From the NCBI GenBank assembly GCA_014191855.1, contig BJHF01000026.1, positions 1 through 39,282 on the forward strand: a stretch of DNA of 39,282 nucleotides, read 5' to 3'. How positions within the stretch are numbered: the stretch's first letter is position 1; the number at the start of each line of letters is the position of its first letter. The notes below the pieces were generated by a model that had not been told where the DNA came from, made no database searches, and saw only the letters and a program-made list of their open reading frames with translations. Shown here in pieces: positions 25,630-33,657 of this stretch. The position numbers were made by a program, and so were the translations under genes. The stretch is from Deltaproteobacteria bacterium. GTDB taxonomy: Bacteria; Myxococcota_A; UBA796; SXON01.

Positions 25630-27589
25630 CGGTCGCCACCGGGTCGAGGCCCCACTCGCCGCGAGCTCCGAGAAGCGGGATGAACACCGGCCCGCGCACC
25701 TCACCCACCGCATCGTAGTCGTAGCTCCACGCCTCGTACATCACATTGCTGCCGGGCGGCACGAACCAGAGCTCGCTGTACAACGCGAGGCTCCAGGTTC
25801 GGAACCGCAAGTCCTTCTGGATGTGCACGTCGATCTTCTGAAACGCCGGCAGGCGGGCGCCGTTGGTTTCGCCATAGACCGGGGTGTAGGTGTCATCGTC
25901 GGCCTGGTAGGCGCCATCGATCACGGCGGTGTACGGGAGGCCCTCGCTGGCGCGATAGCGGAGCCCCGCGTTCCAGGTCGGGAGGAACGACCAGCTCCCG
26001 ATGAGGTTGAACGCCCAGGGCTGGTCGTAGTCCGAAACGTGGTCGTCGTGTTCGCTGTGCGCGAGCGTGAGGGCCAGCGAGGCGAAGAAGAGGTTTCGGA
26101 TGCGGTAGCGGCTCTCGACTTCGAGCCCGTAGGCCGTGCCGGATACGCCCCCCACCGGCGGCTCCCCGGGCTCGGCTTCGACGAGGTTCTCCGAGACCTT
26201 TCCCCACCCGCTCAGCGCCACTTCGAGTCGGTGGGCGATGGCATAGTCGAAGCCGATGGCGGCTTGCCGCGACACGGAGGGCGGCAGTGTGGGATCGCCG
26301 ACGCCGGGTGCCAGCCAGGCCGTCTGCGCGAACTGCGAGTACTGGCCCAGCGCGACGCGGAGCTGCTCGTCTGCGCCGATCCGCCAGCGTGCGTTGAAGC
26401 GCGGGTCGACGATCGCGGCGCCCGACAGGGTGTCGCCATCCACGCGAACGCCGGGGACGAAGCGGAGCTTACCAGCGGAGAAGCGGCCTTCCGCATAGGC
26501 GCCGACGATCGCGCGCTCCACCACCTGCTCGGTTGAAACCCCACGATCCAGGAGCGGGGACTCCCGCACCACTTCGTGCCACGCCCGGTCCGTCTCCACG
26601 TCCAGCGCAAGGGACTCAAACTTGCCCGTGGCACCGGTTGCGAGTGTGCACCATGGGGCGAGGCTGAGCGTCGCATCCTCACGGAGCTGCATCCGCAGGA
26701 GGCCTTCGTGGTCGTGGGCCGCCGGCAAGTCTCCGGTCACGGAGTAGCCGGTGACGGCGAGCGCCCCTTCCACCTTGTTCGCCCCGACCAGGTGCCGATG
26801 CGCGATCTGGCCGACGTTGTAGTGCTTGTCGTACACGAAAGAGGGATTCACCGACTGCTCGTACGGATCGAGCAGGGTGGGCTCGCCGGCGGCGCGCGTG
26901 TAGGCGTCGCCGGCGCCGAAGCCGGTGATCGCCCAACGCGCGTCGGACGAAGGCGCGTATTCGAGGCGGCCGTACCAGTCAGAGAACGCGGGGAACGCTG
27001 AATACTGAGGATCGTCCTTGGTCACGAGGTCGAGGTAGCTGCGACGGGCGCTCGCGCGCACCGTCCAATCCTCGCCGCTCGGCGCCGCGACCTCCGCGCC
27101 GGCCATCACGAAGTTGACGTTGGCGCTCGCGCGGGGGCGCTCGGGCCGGCTCCAGGTACTGCGCGTGTCCACGATGGCACCGGTCGCATCCCCGAATTCT
27201 GCGCCGAACGTAGATGGGTAAAGCTGAAGCTCGTCCAGCAGGCGCGCGGGCAGCACGGAGCTGTAGCCGTTGAAGTGGTACAAGTAGGGGAGCTCGATGC
27301 CATCGAGCAGATACCGCGTCTCCGAAGGGTCGCTCCCGCGCACCGCAAGATCGCCTGCGCTTGGAGAATACTCGGGGGTCAACGCCACGCCGGGAAGCGC
27401 CTGTACCAGCCGGACGGCATCTTCGAAGGTGCCGGGCGTGAGCAGCACGCGCTCGCGATCGAGTGTGTGCGAGGAAACGACTGGCGGATCGCGCCGGGCC
27501 TCGACCACTACCTCATGAGGGTCGTCGCCCTCGGCCTCGCTCTCGGCCGTCTCTTCCGCGAATGCGAGCTGGATCAGCGCCAGGATCAT
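25592..27589 (-). CDS. TonB-dependent outer-membrane receptor
   Basis: 665 residues from ATG 27589. A short signal (MILALIQLAFA, cut before EE) leads to a plug domain (about residues 25-150) with VRGSDPSETRYLLDGIEL and FGAEFGDATGAIV, then a beta-barrel of alternating aromatic strands (SGWGKVSENLVEAE, NAGLRYRASEGLPY, LALYSELWF). TonB-dependent receptors import siderophores, vitamins, sugars or peptides; the ligand is not evident and no TonB/ExbBD is in the window. A typical terminal strand appears to end at PLLGARGEW, yet the frame continues about 19 polar residues into the neighbouring convergent gene. The start overlaps the stop of the upstream lipoprotein gene (ATGA), indicating a coupled pair. 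Confidence 0.87.
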   Translation of the reverse strand: MILALIQLAFAEETAESEAEGDDPHEVVVEARRDPPVVSSHTLDRERVLLTPGTFEDAVRLVQALPGVALTPEYSPSAGDLAVRGSDPSETRYLLDGIELPYLYHFNGYSSVLPARLLDELQLYPSTFGAEFGDATGAIVDTRSTWSRPERPRASANVNFVMAGAEVAAPSGEDWTVRASARRSYLDLVTKDDPQYSAFPAFSDWYGRLEYAPSSDARWAITGFGAGDAYTRAAGEPTLLDPYEQSVNPSFVYDKHYNVGQIAHRHLVGANKVEGALAVTGYSVTGDLPAAHDHEGLLRMQLREDATLSLAPWCTLATGATGKFESLALDVETDRAWHEVVRESPLLDRGVSTEQVVERAIVGAYAEGRFSAGKLRFVPGVRVDGDTLSGAAIVDPRFNARWRIGADEQLRVALGQYSQFAQTAWLAPGVGDPTLPPSVSRQAAIGFDYAIAHRLEVALSGWGKVSENLVEAEPGEPPVGGVSGTAYGLEVESRYRIRNLFFASLALTLAHSEHDDHVSDYDQPWAFNLIGSWSFLPTWNAGLRYRASEGLPYTAVIDGAYQADDDTYTPVYGETNGARLPAFQKIDVHIQKDLRFRTWSLALYSELWFVPPGSNVMYEAWSYDYDAVGEVRGPVFIPLLGARGEWGLDPVATATPNRKPDRRSR

Positions 27590-28434
27590 CGAACGATCTC
27601 TCCGGCGATGCGCACGCGGGCGCCCACCACCTCGTCGCGTCCGCACGCTCGCTCGATAACGCTGTCCGGATCCCAGTTTCCAGTCGCGCTCGCACCCTCC
27701 AGCGCGGAGCCGCACGGGAAGTCCCGGGTGGCCATGCCGTCGTCGGCCACCAGCTCGGTCAGCGCAAACCCGGTCAGGTCGTCGGTGGCGGCGAGCGTCG
27801 TCAACGCGGTGGTCGGCCCGCCGGGCAGGTCGGTGTCAACCGGGAACAAGCGACCGCCCACCGCAAAAAACGGTCCGTCCACCCCGATGGGCACGTCGAA
27901 GGTCGCCCAGTCGTTGCCCCCCCGGCCGTCCATCCACAGGGCGACCAGGGGCCACACCCCGGCGGTCGGCGTCCCGTCCGCCTCGACCGGGCCGGTGTAG
28001 GACATTGCCGCGAAATCGGTCTCGGCGATCTCGCCGACCGGTGCCATCCAGCGCACCATCGCTGCGTCGGGCACGTCGAGCGCGACGCTCGCCCCCGCCT
28101 CGCCCAAGACCCGAGACGACCCCCGAAGCGCGGGGAGCTCCGCGTCGTCCTCGACGCGCAGCTCGCCCACCTCCTCCGCGGCGGCTGCGCCCGTAACCTT
28201 CAGGCCGAACCTGCCGCTGGGCAGGCTACCGCAGCCCGCGTCGTCACAGCCCATCTCCAGGATCTCCCACGTTCGCGCCGGGGCGGTGGGGCTCCAGGCG
28301 TTGGCGCCCTCCCGTACGAACCGGCGAGGCCCCCCGCCGGCGTCGATGCCCATGGCCGCGATGCGCAGGTCCACCAGATCGTGTCGATCGGTGGGAAAGG
28401 GGTCGAGGCAGCCCAATAGGAGCGGGAGAATCAC
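27586..28434 (-). CDS. Lipoprotein coupled to the TonB-dependent receptor
   Basis: 282 residues from GTG 28434. MILPLLLGC is a very short lipoprotein signal with Cys 9; an in-frame TAG four codons upstream excludes a longer N-terminus. The mature protein has several beta-rich segments and four further cysteines, two of them close together (MGCDDAGCGS, about residues 61-70) and two near the C-terminus. No family is recognised. The 4-base overlap with the receptor start suggests the two act together, for example as a surface substrate-binding lipoprotein beside its receptor; this is inference from gene order only. Confidence 0.75.
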   Translation of the reverse strand: MILPLLLGCLDPFPTDRHDLVDLRIAAMGIDAGGGPRRFVREGANAWSPTAPARTWEILEMGCDDAGCGSLPSGRFGLKVTGAAAAEEVGELRVEDDAELPALRGSSRVLGEAGASVALDVPDAAMVRWMAPVGEIAETDFAAMSYTGPVEADGTPTAGVWPLVALWMDGRGGNDWATFDVPIGVDGPFFAVGGRLFPVDTDLPGGPTTALTTLAATDDLTGFALTELVADDGMATRDFPCGSALEGASATGNWDPDSVIERACGRDEVVGARVRIAGEIVR

Positions 28435-29016
28435 CGTGCGGGGCTAACACGAGATCCGCGGGGTTGGGATCGGCGGCGTCGCGATGCTCACGCAGCGCGG
28501 CTCTGTCAACACGATTTGATTTGCGAATCAATTTGGATCGAGCGGTCGCCGCCCTTGACTTGTGCCGCTCGGTGTGCAGGGCGCCCTCCCGGCGAGGCCC
28601 GGAGCGGCCAACGGAGGCGGCGAGGTGCCCATCGCCCGCGCGAGCTCGGAGGGGTGGCGCCCGGCTGATGTGATTTAGCAGCCGCAAAGCTGCTGGTATT
28701 GGTATGGTTGCGAAATCGTGCAGCGTCGACTGCCGTCGTCGCCTGTCGAGCGTCGCGTCCGTACTTGTGGAAAAAGCATCAGGGGGTGATGCGATTCGCG
28801 CAGTGTTCCAGGGATGGATTCGCGCTTGGGAGGCGTGTCGTTCTCCTCCATGACCGCGAAAATCACCAAATTGCGATTTGTGGCGTCTCTTCGAATCGCC
28901 GGACGAGTGGCACCAATTGTGCATACCGGTCCTGTGCCCGGGGAGGGCGGCGGAGCCTGCACCGATGTGGGCGATAACCTAAGAGCTTACAACAATCATA
29001 TTTCTGGAGGTTTTGC
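28435..29016. other. Non-coding region upstream of the Flp pilus operon
   Basis: No credible gene is seen in these 582 bases, and the local composition is less GC-rich than the flanking genes. It holds an inverted repeat, TTGATT (28516-28521) and AATCAA (28526-28531) around TGCG, and the sigma-54-type promoter at 28908-28923. It must also carry the divergent promoter for the minus-strand lipoprotein/receptor pair, which I could not place. Activator sites for sigma-54 would be expected 80-200 bases upstream of the promoter, about 28710-28830. Confidence 0.6.
28908..28923 (+). promoter_or_regulatory. Sigma-54-type promoter for the flp pilus operon
   Basis: TGGCACCAATTGTGCA matches 10 of the 12 defined positions of the -24/-12 consensus, including the invariant GG and GC with exactly ten bases between them. 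The predicted start of transcription is near 28934, giving an 83-base leader before flp. Sigma-54 promoters are known for pilin genes in several proteobacteria, so an enhancer-binding activator would control the operon. Confidence 0.6.
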
Positions 29017-29181
29017 ATGTTTCGTATCCTGTTTGACGACGAGTCCGGCGCAACCGCAATCGAGTACGGCCTCATTGCCGGTCTGGTATCCGTGGCTATC
29101 ATTGTCGCACTGACCGCCCTGGGCGACAGTCTCGACACCGTGTTCAGCACGATCTCGGACGAGATCAACTCGGCCGCGTAG
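29017..29181 (+). CDS. flp: Flp/Fap-type major pilin
   Basis: 54 residues from ATG 29017, with TCTGGAGG (29003-29010) as a strong ribosome site 6 bases upstream. It shows the Flp prepilin pattern: a short charged leader MFRILFDDESG, cleavage expected after Gly 11, then ATAIEY with Glu 16 and Tyr 17 (the conserved E-Y pair of Flp pilins), followed by a hydrophobic helix (about residues 18-38) and a short C-terminal tail. Subunits assemble into the Tad pilus used for adherence, biofilm formation or, in some predators, prey contact. It is the first gene of the operon and is separated from cpaB by a hairpin. Confidence 0.93.
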   Translation: MFRILFDDESGATAIEYGLIAGLVSVAIIVALTALGDSLDTVFSTISDEINSAA

Positions 29182-29186
29182 TGTTG

Positions 29187-29225
29187 GTCGGCGCGGGAGA
29201 GCCACTTGGCTCTTCCGCGCCCGAC
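29187..29225 (+). terminator. Hairpin after flp (attenuator or mRNA stabiliser)
   Basis: GTCGG at 29187 through AGAGCC pairs with GGCTCT through CCCGAC ending 29225, around an ACTT loop, giving a stem of about 17 pairs with one bulge and one G-T pair. There is no T-run after it. Its place right behind the pilin gene suggests partial termination or protection of flp mRNA, which would raise pilin levels over the assembly genes. Confidence 0.6.
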
Positions 29226-29272
29226 CCCCTCAGAAATTCTGCCCGGCCAGCCCTCGCGGCTTGGAGTCCGCC

Positions 29273-30223
29273 ATGACCACACCCGCACCACAACGCCGCC
29301 AGCAGGCCGCTCTGTTTCTCGTTGGAGCCGTGCTTGTCGCGTCCGGAACCGCGTGGTTCGCCCACCGGACGTTCGAGACCTTCCGTGACCGGGCCGCCGC
29401 AGCTGAGGCGGCCGCGCCTCGGATCTCAAGGGTCGTCGCGGCCCGCGATCTGGAGCCCGGCCAGGTGATCACGGAAGGCGACGTTCGCCTCGCCGAGGTG
29501 GCGGCAGATGCCGCGCCTGAATCGAGCGTGTACCGCACCCCCTCCGAGGTGGTTGGCGCGAGCCCGCAGGAACGAATCCTCGCCGGCGAGTTGATCCGCG
29601 TCGAGCGCATCGAGAGCTCCGCGCACCCTAGCGTGCTGCCAGGCGTCATCGAGCCCGGAGCCCGCGCCGTAACGGTCTTGGCGGAGCGGGCTGCCGGGCT
29701 GGGCGGGCTCGTACATCCTGGAGATCACGTCGACGTGATCGTGACCATTCGTCCGGACTCCAACTCGCTGGGTGCCGACTGGGTCACCGAGACCATCGTC
29801 CAGGATGCCCGGGTGCTGGCCGTCGGCCCTGCGGTGCTGGGCGCGCCGCCGGACGAAGAGAAGGAGGGGCACACACGCCGGGCGGAGCTGGTCACCATCG
29901 AGGCGACACCCACCGAGGCCGAGATGCTCGCGATGTCCTCCGCGCACGGCGACCTGCACCTTGTGCTCCGCGCCGAGTCCGACGAGGAGATCTTTGCCAG
30001 TCGCGGCCCGCTCGTGACCAACGCCCTGGTTGGCCTACAGAGCGTGGCGGCGCCGGCCGCGGCCGAGAAAGCCGCCCGTCGCGCGCGTCGGAGCACCACG
30101 GCGGCCCCCCCGTCGTCCGAGGTCGCAGAAGTCATCGAGGGCGTGAGCACCTCGGTTCAGAAGTTCGGTGCGGGCGGTGTCCGCGTCGTTGAGCCCACCA
30201 CCCGTCGACGCCCGACGAAGTAG
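29273..30223 (+). CDS. cpaB: Flp pilus assembly protein CpaB/RcpC
   Basis: 316 residues from ATG 29273, with TTGGAG (29261-29266) upstream; TTG 29261 in frame is a less likely start. One N-terminal membrane helix (about residues 12-32) is followed by a SAF domain (RVVAARDLEPGQVITEGDVRLAEV region, about 52-120) and an RcpC-type domain with LVHPGDHVDVIVTI. The C-terminal about 70 residues are Ala/Arg/Ser-rich and poorly structured. CpaB sits in the periplasm beside the secretin and may stabilise the Tad channel or contact peptidoglycan. It is the second gene of the operon. Confidence 0.9.
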   Translation: MTTPAPQRRQQAALFLVGAVLVASGTAWFAHRTFETFRDRAAAAEAAAPRISRVVAARDLEPGQVITEGDVRLAEVAADAAPESSVYRTPSEVVGASPQERILAGELIRVERIESSAHPSVLPGVIEPGARAVTVLAERAAGLGGLVHPGDHVDVIVTIRPDSNSLGADWVTETIVQDARVLAVGPAVLGAPPDEEKEGHTRRAELVTIEATPTEAEMLAMSSAHGDLHLVLRAESDEEIFASRGPLVTNALVGLQSVAAPAAAEKAARRARRSTTAAPPSSEVAEVIEGVSTSVQKFGAGGVRVVEPTTRRRPTK

Positions 30224-30235
30224 CCGGAGGATTCC

Positions 30236-31507
30236 ATGTTTCCGATTGCCGCCGCTTACGCTGAGGAAGCCGCCAGCCCCCACATTGAGGTGGGCGTAGG
30301 CCAATCTTATATCTATCAGGGTGCACGCCCCATCGCGCGGGTCTTGGTGAGCGACCTCGACATCGCCCGCGTGCAGCTCCTCGAGCAGGGTCAGGTGCAG
30401 GTTTTGGGCCAGGACCTCGGCACAACCGACTTGTGGGTGTGGTTCCGCGATTCCATGGAGGCGCCGGTTCGCACGACGATCAGCGTGCACCGCGACCTCG
30501 GCGAGCTGGAGCATCGGATCAGCGAGCTGGTCGTCGATCCCGCGGCAGTACGGGCGTACTCCCTGAATGATCGGCTGGTGCTGGATGGCATCGTGCCCGA
30601 CGTGGAAACGCTGGAGTCGCTCGCGCAGTTGGGTTCGGTGTACGACGAGCACTTCGTGAACCTGCTCCAGGTGGCAGGCGATCATCAGGTGCAATTGCGC
30701 GTCGTGTTCGCCGAGATCAACCGATCAAGCCTGCGCGAGATGGGCCTCGACGTGCTCTGGAACGACGGCGGCCTCATCGCAGGCACATCGCTGACGCTGG
30801 GCACCTCGCCGCCGGCTGCCGTTGCGGACGCGTTCTCCTTGTTCGGCACGCTGGGCTCTCCGTTCGAGCTCTCGGCCACGCTCTCCGTGCTGGAGCAGAA
30901 TCGGCTGGGCAAGACGCTGGCCCGGCCCACGCTGGTGGCCATGTCGGGCCAAAAGGCCAGCTTCCTGGCGGGTGGCGAGATCCCCATCCCTGTGTCGCAA
31001 TATGGCACGCGCGTGTCGGCCGAGTTCCGCGAATACGGCGTCAAGGTCGAATTCGTGCCCACCGTGCTGGGGAACGAGGTCGTCGACCTCCAGGCGTACG
31101 TGGAGGTGAGCGACATCGACCCGTCGAATTCCGTGACGCTGACCGACGTCGCGATCCCCGCGCTCACGACCCGTCGTTCGGAGACCCATGTGCGCCTCAA
31201 CAACGGCGCTACGTTTGCCATGGCGGGCATGCTTGGCGACTCGGTTCAGTCCAACATTGCCAAGATCCCCATCCTCGGCGACATCCCCATCCTCGGTGCA
31301 TTGTTCCGTTACGTTCGCCACGAACGCAAGGAGGTCGAGATCGTCATCTTCGTTACGCCGGAGCTGGTGCGCCCCCTGGGGGCTGGCGAGGTGCCCGCGC
31401 CGCCGGGGACGCTGGAGGACAACGACCCCACCGACTTTGAGTTGTTCTTGCTCGGCATGGATCGGCACGGCCCGCGGCCGGTCCCCGCTGCCGGATTGGA
31501 GCGCTGA
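30236..31507 (+). CDS. cpaC: Tad pilus secretin CpaC/RcpA
   Basis: 423 residues from ATG 30236, with CCGGAGG upstream. Domains are the secretin N-terminal pilus domain (about residues 17-85, GQDLGTTDLWVWF), a BON-like segment (about 85-145, NDRLVLDGIVPDVETLESL), and a secretin core (about 155-385) with the signature LARPTLVAMSGQKASFLAGGEIPIPV and the C-terminal PILGDIPILGALFR. It forms the outer-membrane ring for pilus exit. The N-terminus MFPIAAAYAEEA has only about nine residues ahead of the likely cleavage site, and the in-frame stop of cpaB (30221-30223) forbids any extension, so its export signal is unusually short. It overlaps cpaE by one base. Confidence 0.92.
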   Translation: MFPIAAAYAEEAASPHIEVGVGQSYIYQGARPIARVLVSDLDIARVQLLEQGQVQVLGQDLGTTDLWVWFRDSMEAPVRTTISVHRDLGELEHRISELVVDPAAVRAYSLNDRLVLDGIVPDVETLESLAQLGSVYDEHFVNLLQVAGDHQVQLRVVFAEINRSSLREMGLDVLWNDGGLIAGTSLTLGTSPPAAVADAFSLFGTLGSPFELSATLSVLEQNRLGKTLARPTLVAMSGQKASFLAGGEIPIPVSQYGTRVSAEFREYGVKVEFVPTVLGNEVVDLQAYVEVSDIDPSNSVTLTDVAIPALTTRRSETHVRLNNGATFAMAGMLGDSVQSNIAKIPILGDIPILGALFRYVRHERKEVEIVIFVTPELVRPLGAGEVPAPPGTLEDNDPTDFELFLLGMDRHGPRPVPAAGLER

Positions 31508-32313
31508 TGGGACAGGACGGAGCCTTGGCGGCCCTGAACCCCGCAGCCGGCGCATCGACCTGGATGATGCTCGCGGTCGTGGGCGCAAAGGGAGGGTGCG
31601 GCACCTCGTTGCTCGCCGCGAATCTGGCCGCTGAGTTGGCGGCCACCCGGAGCGTTTGTCTGGTGGACCTTCAATTCTCCAAGGGGGACCTGGCCGGCTG
31701 CCTGAACCTCGCACCGACCCACTGCGTTCGTGACGTCCTCGGTCCGGATGTTCGCTTGGACGCGGCGGCGGTCCGCGGTTCGGTCGAGGCGCATTCCTCC
31801 GGTTTGGACGTCCTGACCCAACCGTACGATCTCGTCGACCTGATCCGCGTGGATGCGGGGGAGGTTGATCGGCTGCTGGGCGTGACATCCCAGGCGTGGA
31901 GCGTGGTCGTGGCCGACTGCGGATCCGGCATCGAAGAGGCGTTGCTCACCGCGATGCGGCGCGCGACGTTTGTGCTTCTGGTGGTCACGCCGACCATCCC
32001 TGCGTTGCGCGATGCGGTGCGCACGCTCGGGCTCCTCAAGGATCTTGGCGTGCCCCAGAGCCGCGTTCGCCTCGCCCTGAATCGATGGCAGAGCGGCTTG
32101 AGCCTCGACCAAGCCGACATCGAGGAGCAGCTCGCGATGACGTCGTTTGTTACGTTCGCCGAGGATCTGCACGCCTGCGTCGCGGCGGAAGAGCGCGGCG
32201 CGCTGCTGAGCGAGGCCGCGCCGCGGTCGCGTCTCACCCGCGATGTTCGCGCCGCCGCCACGCGCGTGCTCGCCGAGCTCGATCAGCTCGCCCCCTCCCT
32301 GAGGTCCCTATGA
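31507..32313 (+). CDS. cpaE: Tad pilus assembly ATPase CpaE/TadZ
   Basis: 268 residues; ATG 31507 shares a base with the cpaC stop (TGATG). It is a MinD/ParA-like protein with a deviant P-loop, GAKGGCGTS (26-34), where Thr stands in place of the usual Lys, a change common in CpaE/TadZ. The acidic QFSKGDLAGCLN and VVVADCGSGIEE segments follow. The long N-terminal receiver-like domain of Caulobacter CpaE is absent, so this is the short form. TadZ-type proteins sit at the pole or membrane and recruit the other Tad components. The 3' end overlaps cpaF (ATGA). Confidence 0.9.
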   Translation: MGQDGALAALNPAAGASTWMMLAVVGAKGGCGTSLLAANLAAELAATRSVCLVDLQFSKGDLAGCLNLAPTHCVRDVLGPDVRLDAAAVRGSVEAHSSGLDVLTQPYDLVDLIRVDAGEVDRLLGVTSQAWSVVVADCGSGIEEALLTAMRRATFVLLVVTPTIPALRDAVRTLGLLKDLGVPQSRVRLALNRWQSGLSLDQADIEEQLAMTSFVTFAEDLHACVAAEERGALLSEAAPRSRLTRDVRAAATRVLAELDQLAPSLRSL

Positions 32314-33656
32314 TTGCCCGCCTCGTCGATCGGGTCATTACGGCGCAGCAGGGGGCGCTGCCCCTGCCCGCCGCGCCGGCCACTTCCCCAGACTACGAAC
32401 GCGTCAAGCGGCAGGTTCATAGTGAGTTCGTTGAGTCCATCGATCTCACCAACCTACGGGCGCGGGCGCGGGCGGAGCTGGAACCCCAGATGCGCGCGTC
32501 GCTTACCGCGCGGCTGCAGGCCCGATCCTCGGTGCTCGACGCCAACGAGCGAGCGCTCCTGGTGGACGAGATCCTCGATGAGATCCTCGGTCTGGGGCCC
32601 CTCGAGCGGCTGATTCGGGACACGAGCATCACGGACATCCTGATCAACGGTCCGCAAACGGTGTATGTCGAAAAGGAGGGGTTGCTCTACCTCACGAATG
32701 TTCACTTTCGAGACGGCCCGCACCTCGCTCATGTGATCGATCGCATCGTGAGCGCGGTCGGCCGGCGCATCGACGAATCGAGCCCGATGGTGGACGCGCG
32801 CCTCGCCGACGGGAGCCGCTTCAACGCCGTCATCCCGCCCCTCGCCCTGGATGGGGCCGTGGTCTCCATCCGGCGCTTCGGGGTCATTCCCATCGACGTC
32901 GAGGAGTTGGTGACACGAGGCTCGATGCCTCGTCCAATGGCGGAGCTCTTGCGGGCGTGTATCCGCTCGAAGCTGAATATCCTGATCAGCGGCGGCACGG
33001 GCACCGGGAAGACGACACTGCTCAATGTGCTTTCGTCGTTCATCCCCGGGGGGGAGCGCATCATCACCGTAGAAGACGCGGCGGAGCTGCGGCTGCAGCA
33101 GCCTCACGTCATTCGTTTGGAAACCCGGCCCCCCAACCTTGAGGGACAGGGCGAGGTCGCGTGTCGTGACCTCGTTCGCAACGCCCTGCGGATGCGCCCC
33201 GACCGCATCATCGTCGGGGAGATCCGGGGCGCCGAGGCGATCGACATGCTCCAGGCGATGAACACCGGCCATGAAGGCTCACTCTCAACCATCCATGCGA
33301 ACTCTCCACGGCATGCACTGCGTCGGCTCGAGACCCTGGTCGGCCTCGGTCTGGGCAACATCCCGGGTGCCTCCATCCGCGAGATGGTTGGCGGGGCCCT
33401 GGACGTGATCATCCAGGTGAGCCGCCTGGCCGACGGCGTCCGTCGCCTCGTTTCGATCACGGAGGTCGTGGGGATGGAGCAGGGTGTGATCACGACGCAG
33501 GAGGTTTTTCAATTCGAACAACGTTCCATCGCGCCAGATGGTCGGGTGCGGGGCACGTTCCGGGCGACCGGCGTGCGCCCCGTATTCGCGGAGCGCCTCG
33601 CTGCGCATGGCGCACCGTTGGCACCAGAATTGTTGGCCTTCCACGAGGAGGTGTGA
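32310..33656 (+). CDS. cpaF: Tad pilus secretion ATPase CpaF/TadA
   Basis: 448 residues from ATG 32310 (ATGA overlap with cpaE). It is a type II/IV secretion-superfamily hexameric ATPase with an N-terminal domain ([16 protein letters not shown]), Walker [10 protein letters not shown] (228-236), the Asp box region [11 protein letters not shown], Walker [14 protein letters not shown], and the His box [15 protein letters not shown]. It powers pilin addition, and retraction in some systems, at the cytoplasmic face with TadB and TadC. Length and motifs are complete. A ribosome site, GAGGAGG at 33645-33651, for the next gene lies inside its last codons. Confidence 0.95.
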   Translation: MIARLVDRVITAQQGALPLPAAPATSPDYERVKRQVHSEFVESIDLTNLRARARAELEPQMRASLTARLQARSSVLDANERALLVDEILDEILGLGPLERLIRDTSITDILINGPQTVYVEKEGLLYLTNVHFRDGPHLAHVIDRIVSAVGRRIDESSPMVDARLADGSRFNAVIPPLALDGAVVSIRRFGVIPIDVEELVTRGSMPRPMAELLRACIRSKLNILISGGTGTGKTTLLNVLSSFIPGGERIITVEDAAELRLQQPHVIRLETRPPNLEGQGEVACRDLVRNALRMRPDRIIVGEIRGAEAIDMLQAMNTGHEGSLSTIHANSPRHALRRLETLVGLGLGNIPGASIREMVGGALDVIIQVSRLADGVRRLVSITEVVGMEQGVITTQEVFQFEQRSIAPDGRVRGTFRATGVRPVFAERLAAHGAPLAPELLAFHEEV

Positions 33657-33657
33657 C

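Noticed and set aside
28675..28962. Minus-strand open frame of 95 codons in the region before flp
   Set aside because: No ribosome site, signal or family features, and it crosses the sigma-54-type promoter.
28924..29016. Possible c-di-GMP riboswitch in the flp leader
   Set aside because: The conserved GEMM blocks (GGCAAACC and ACGCAAAGCC type segments) are not present, and I could not draw the three-stem fold.
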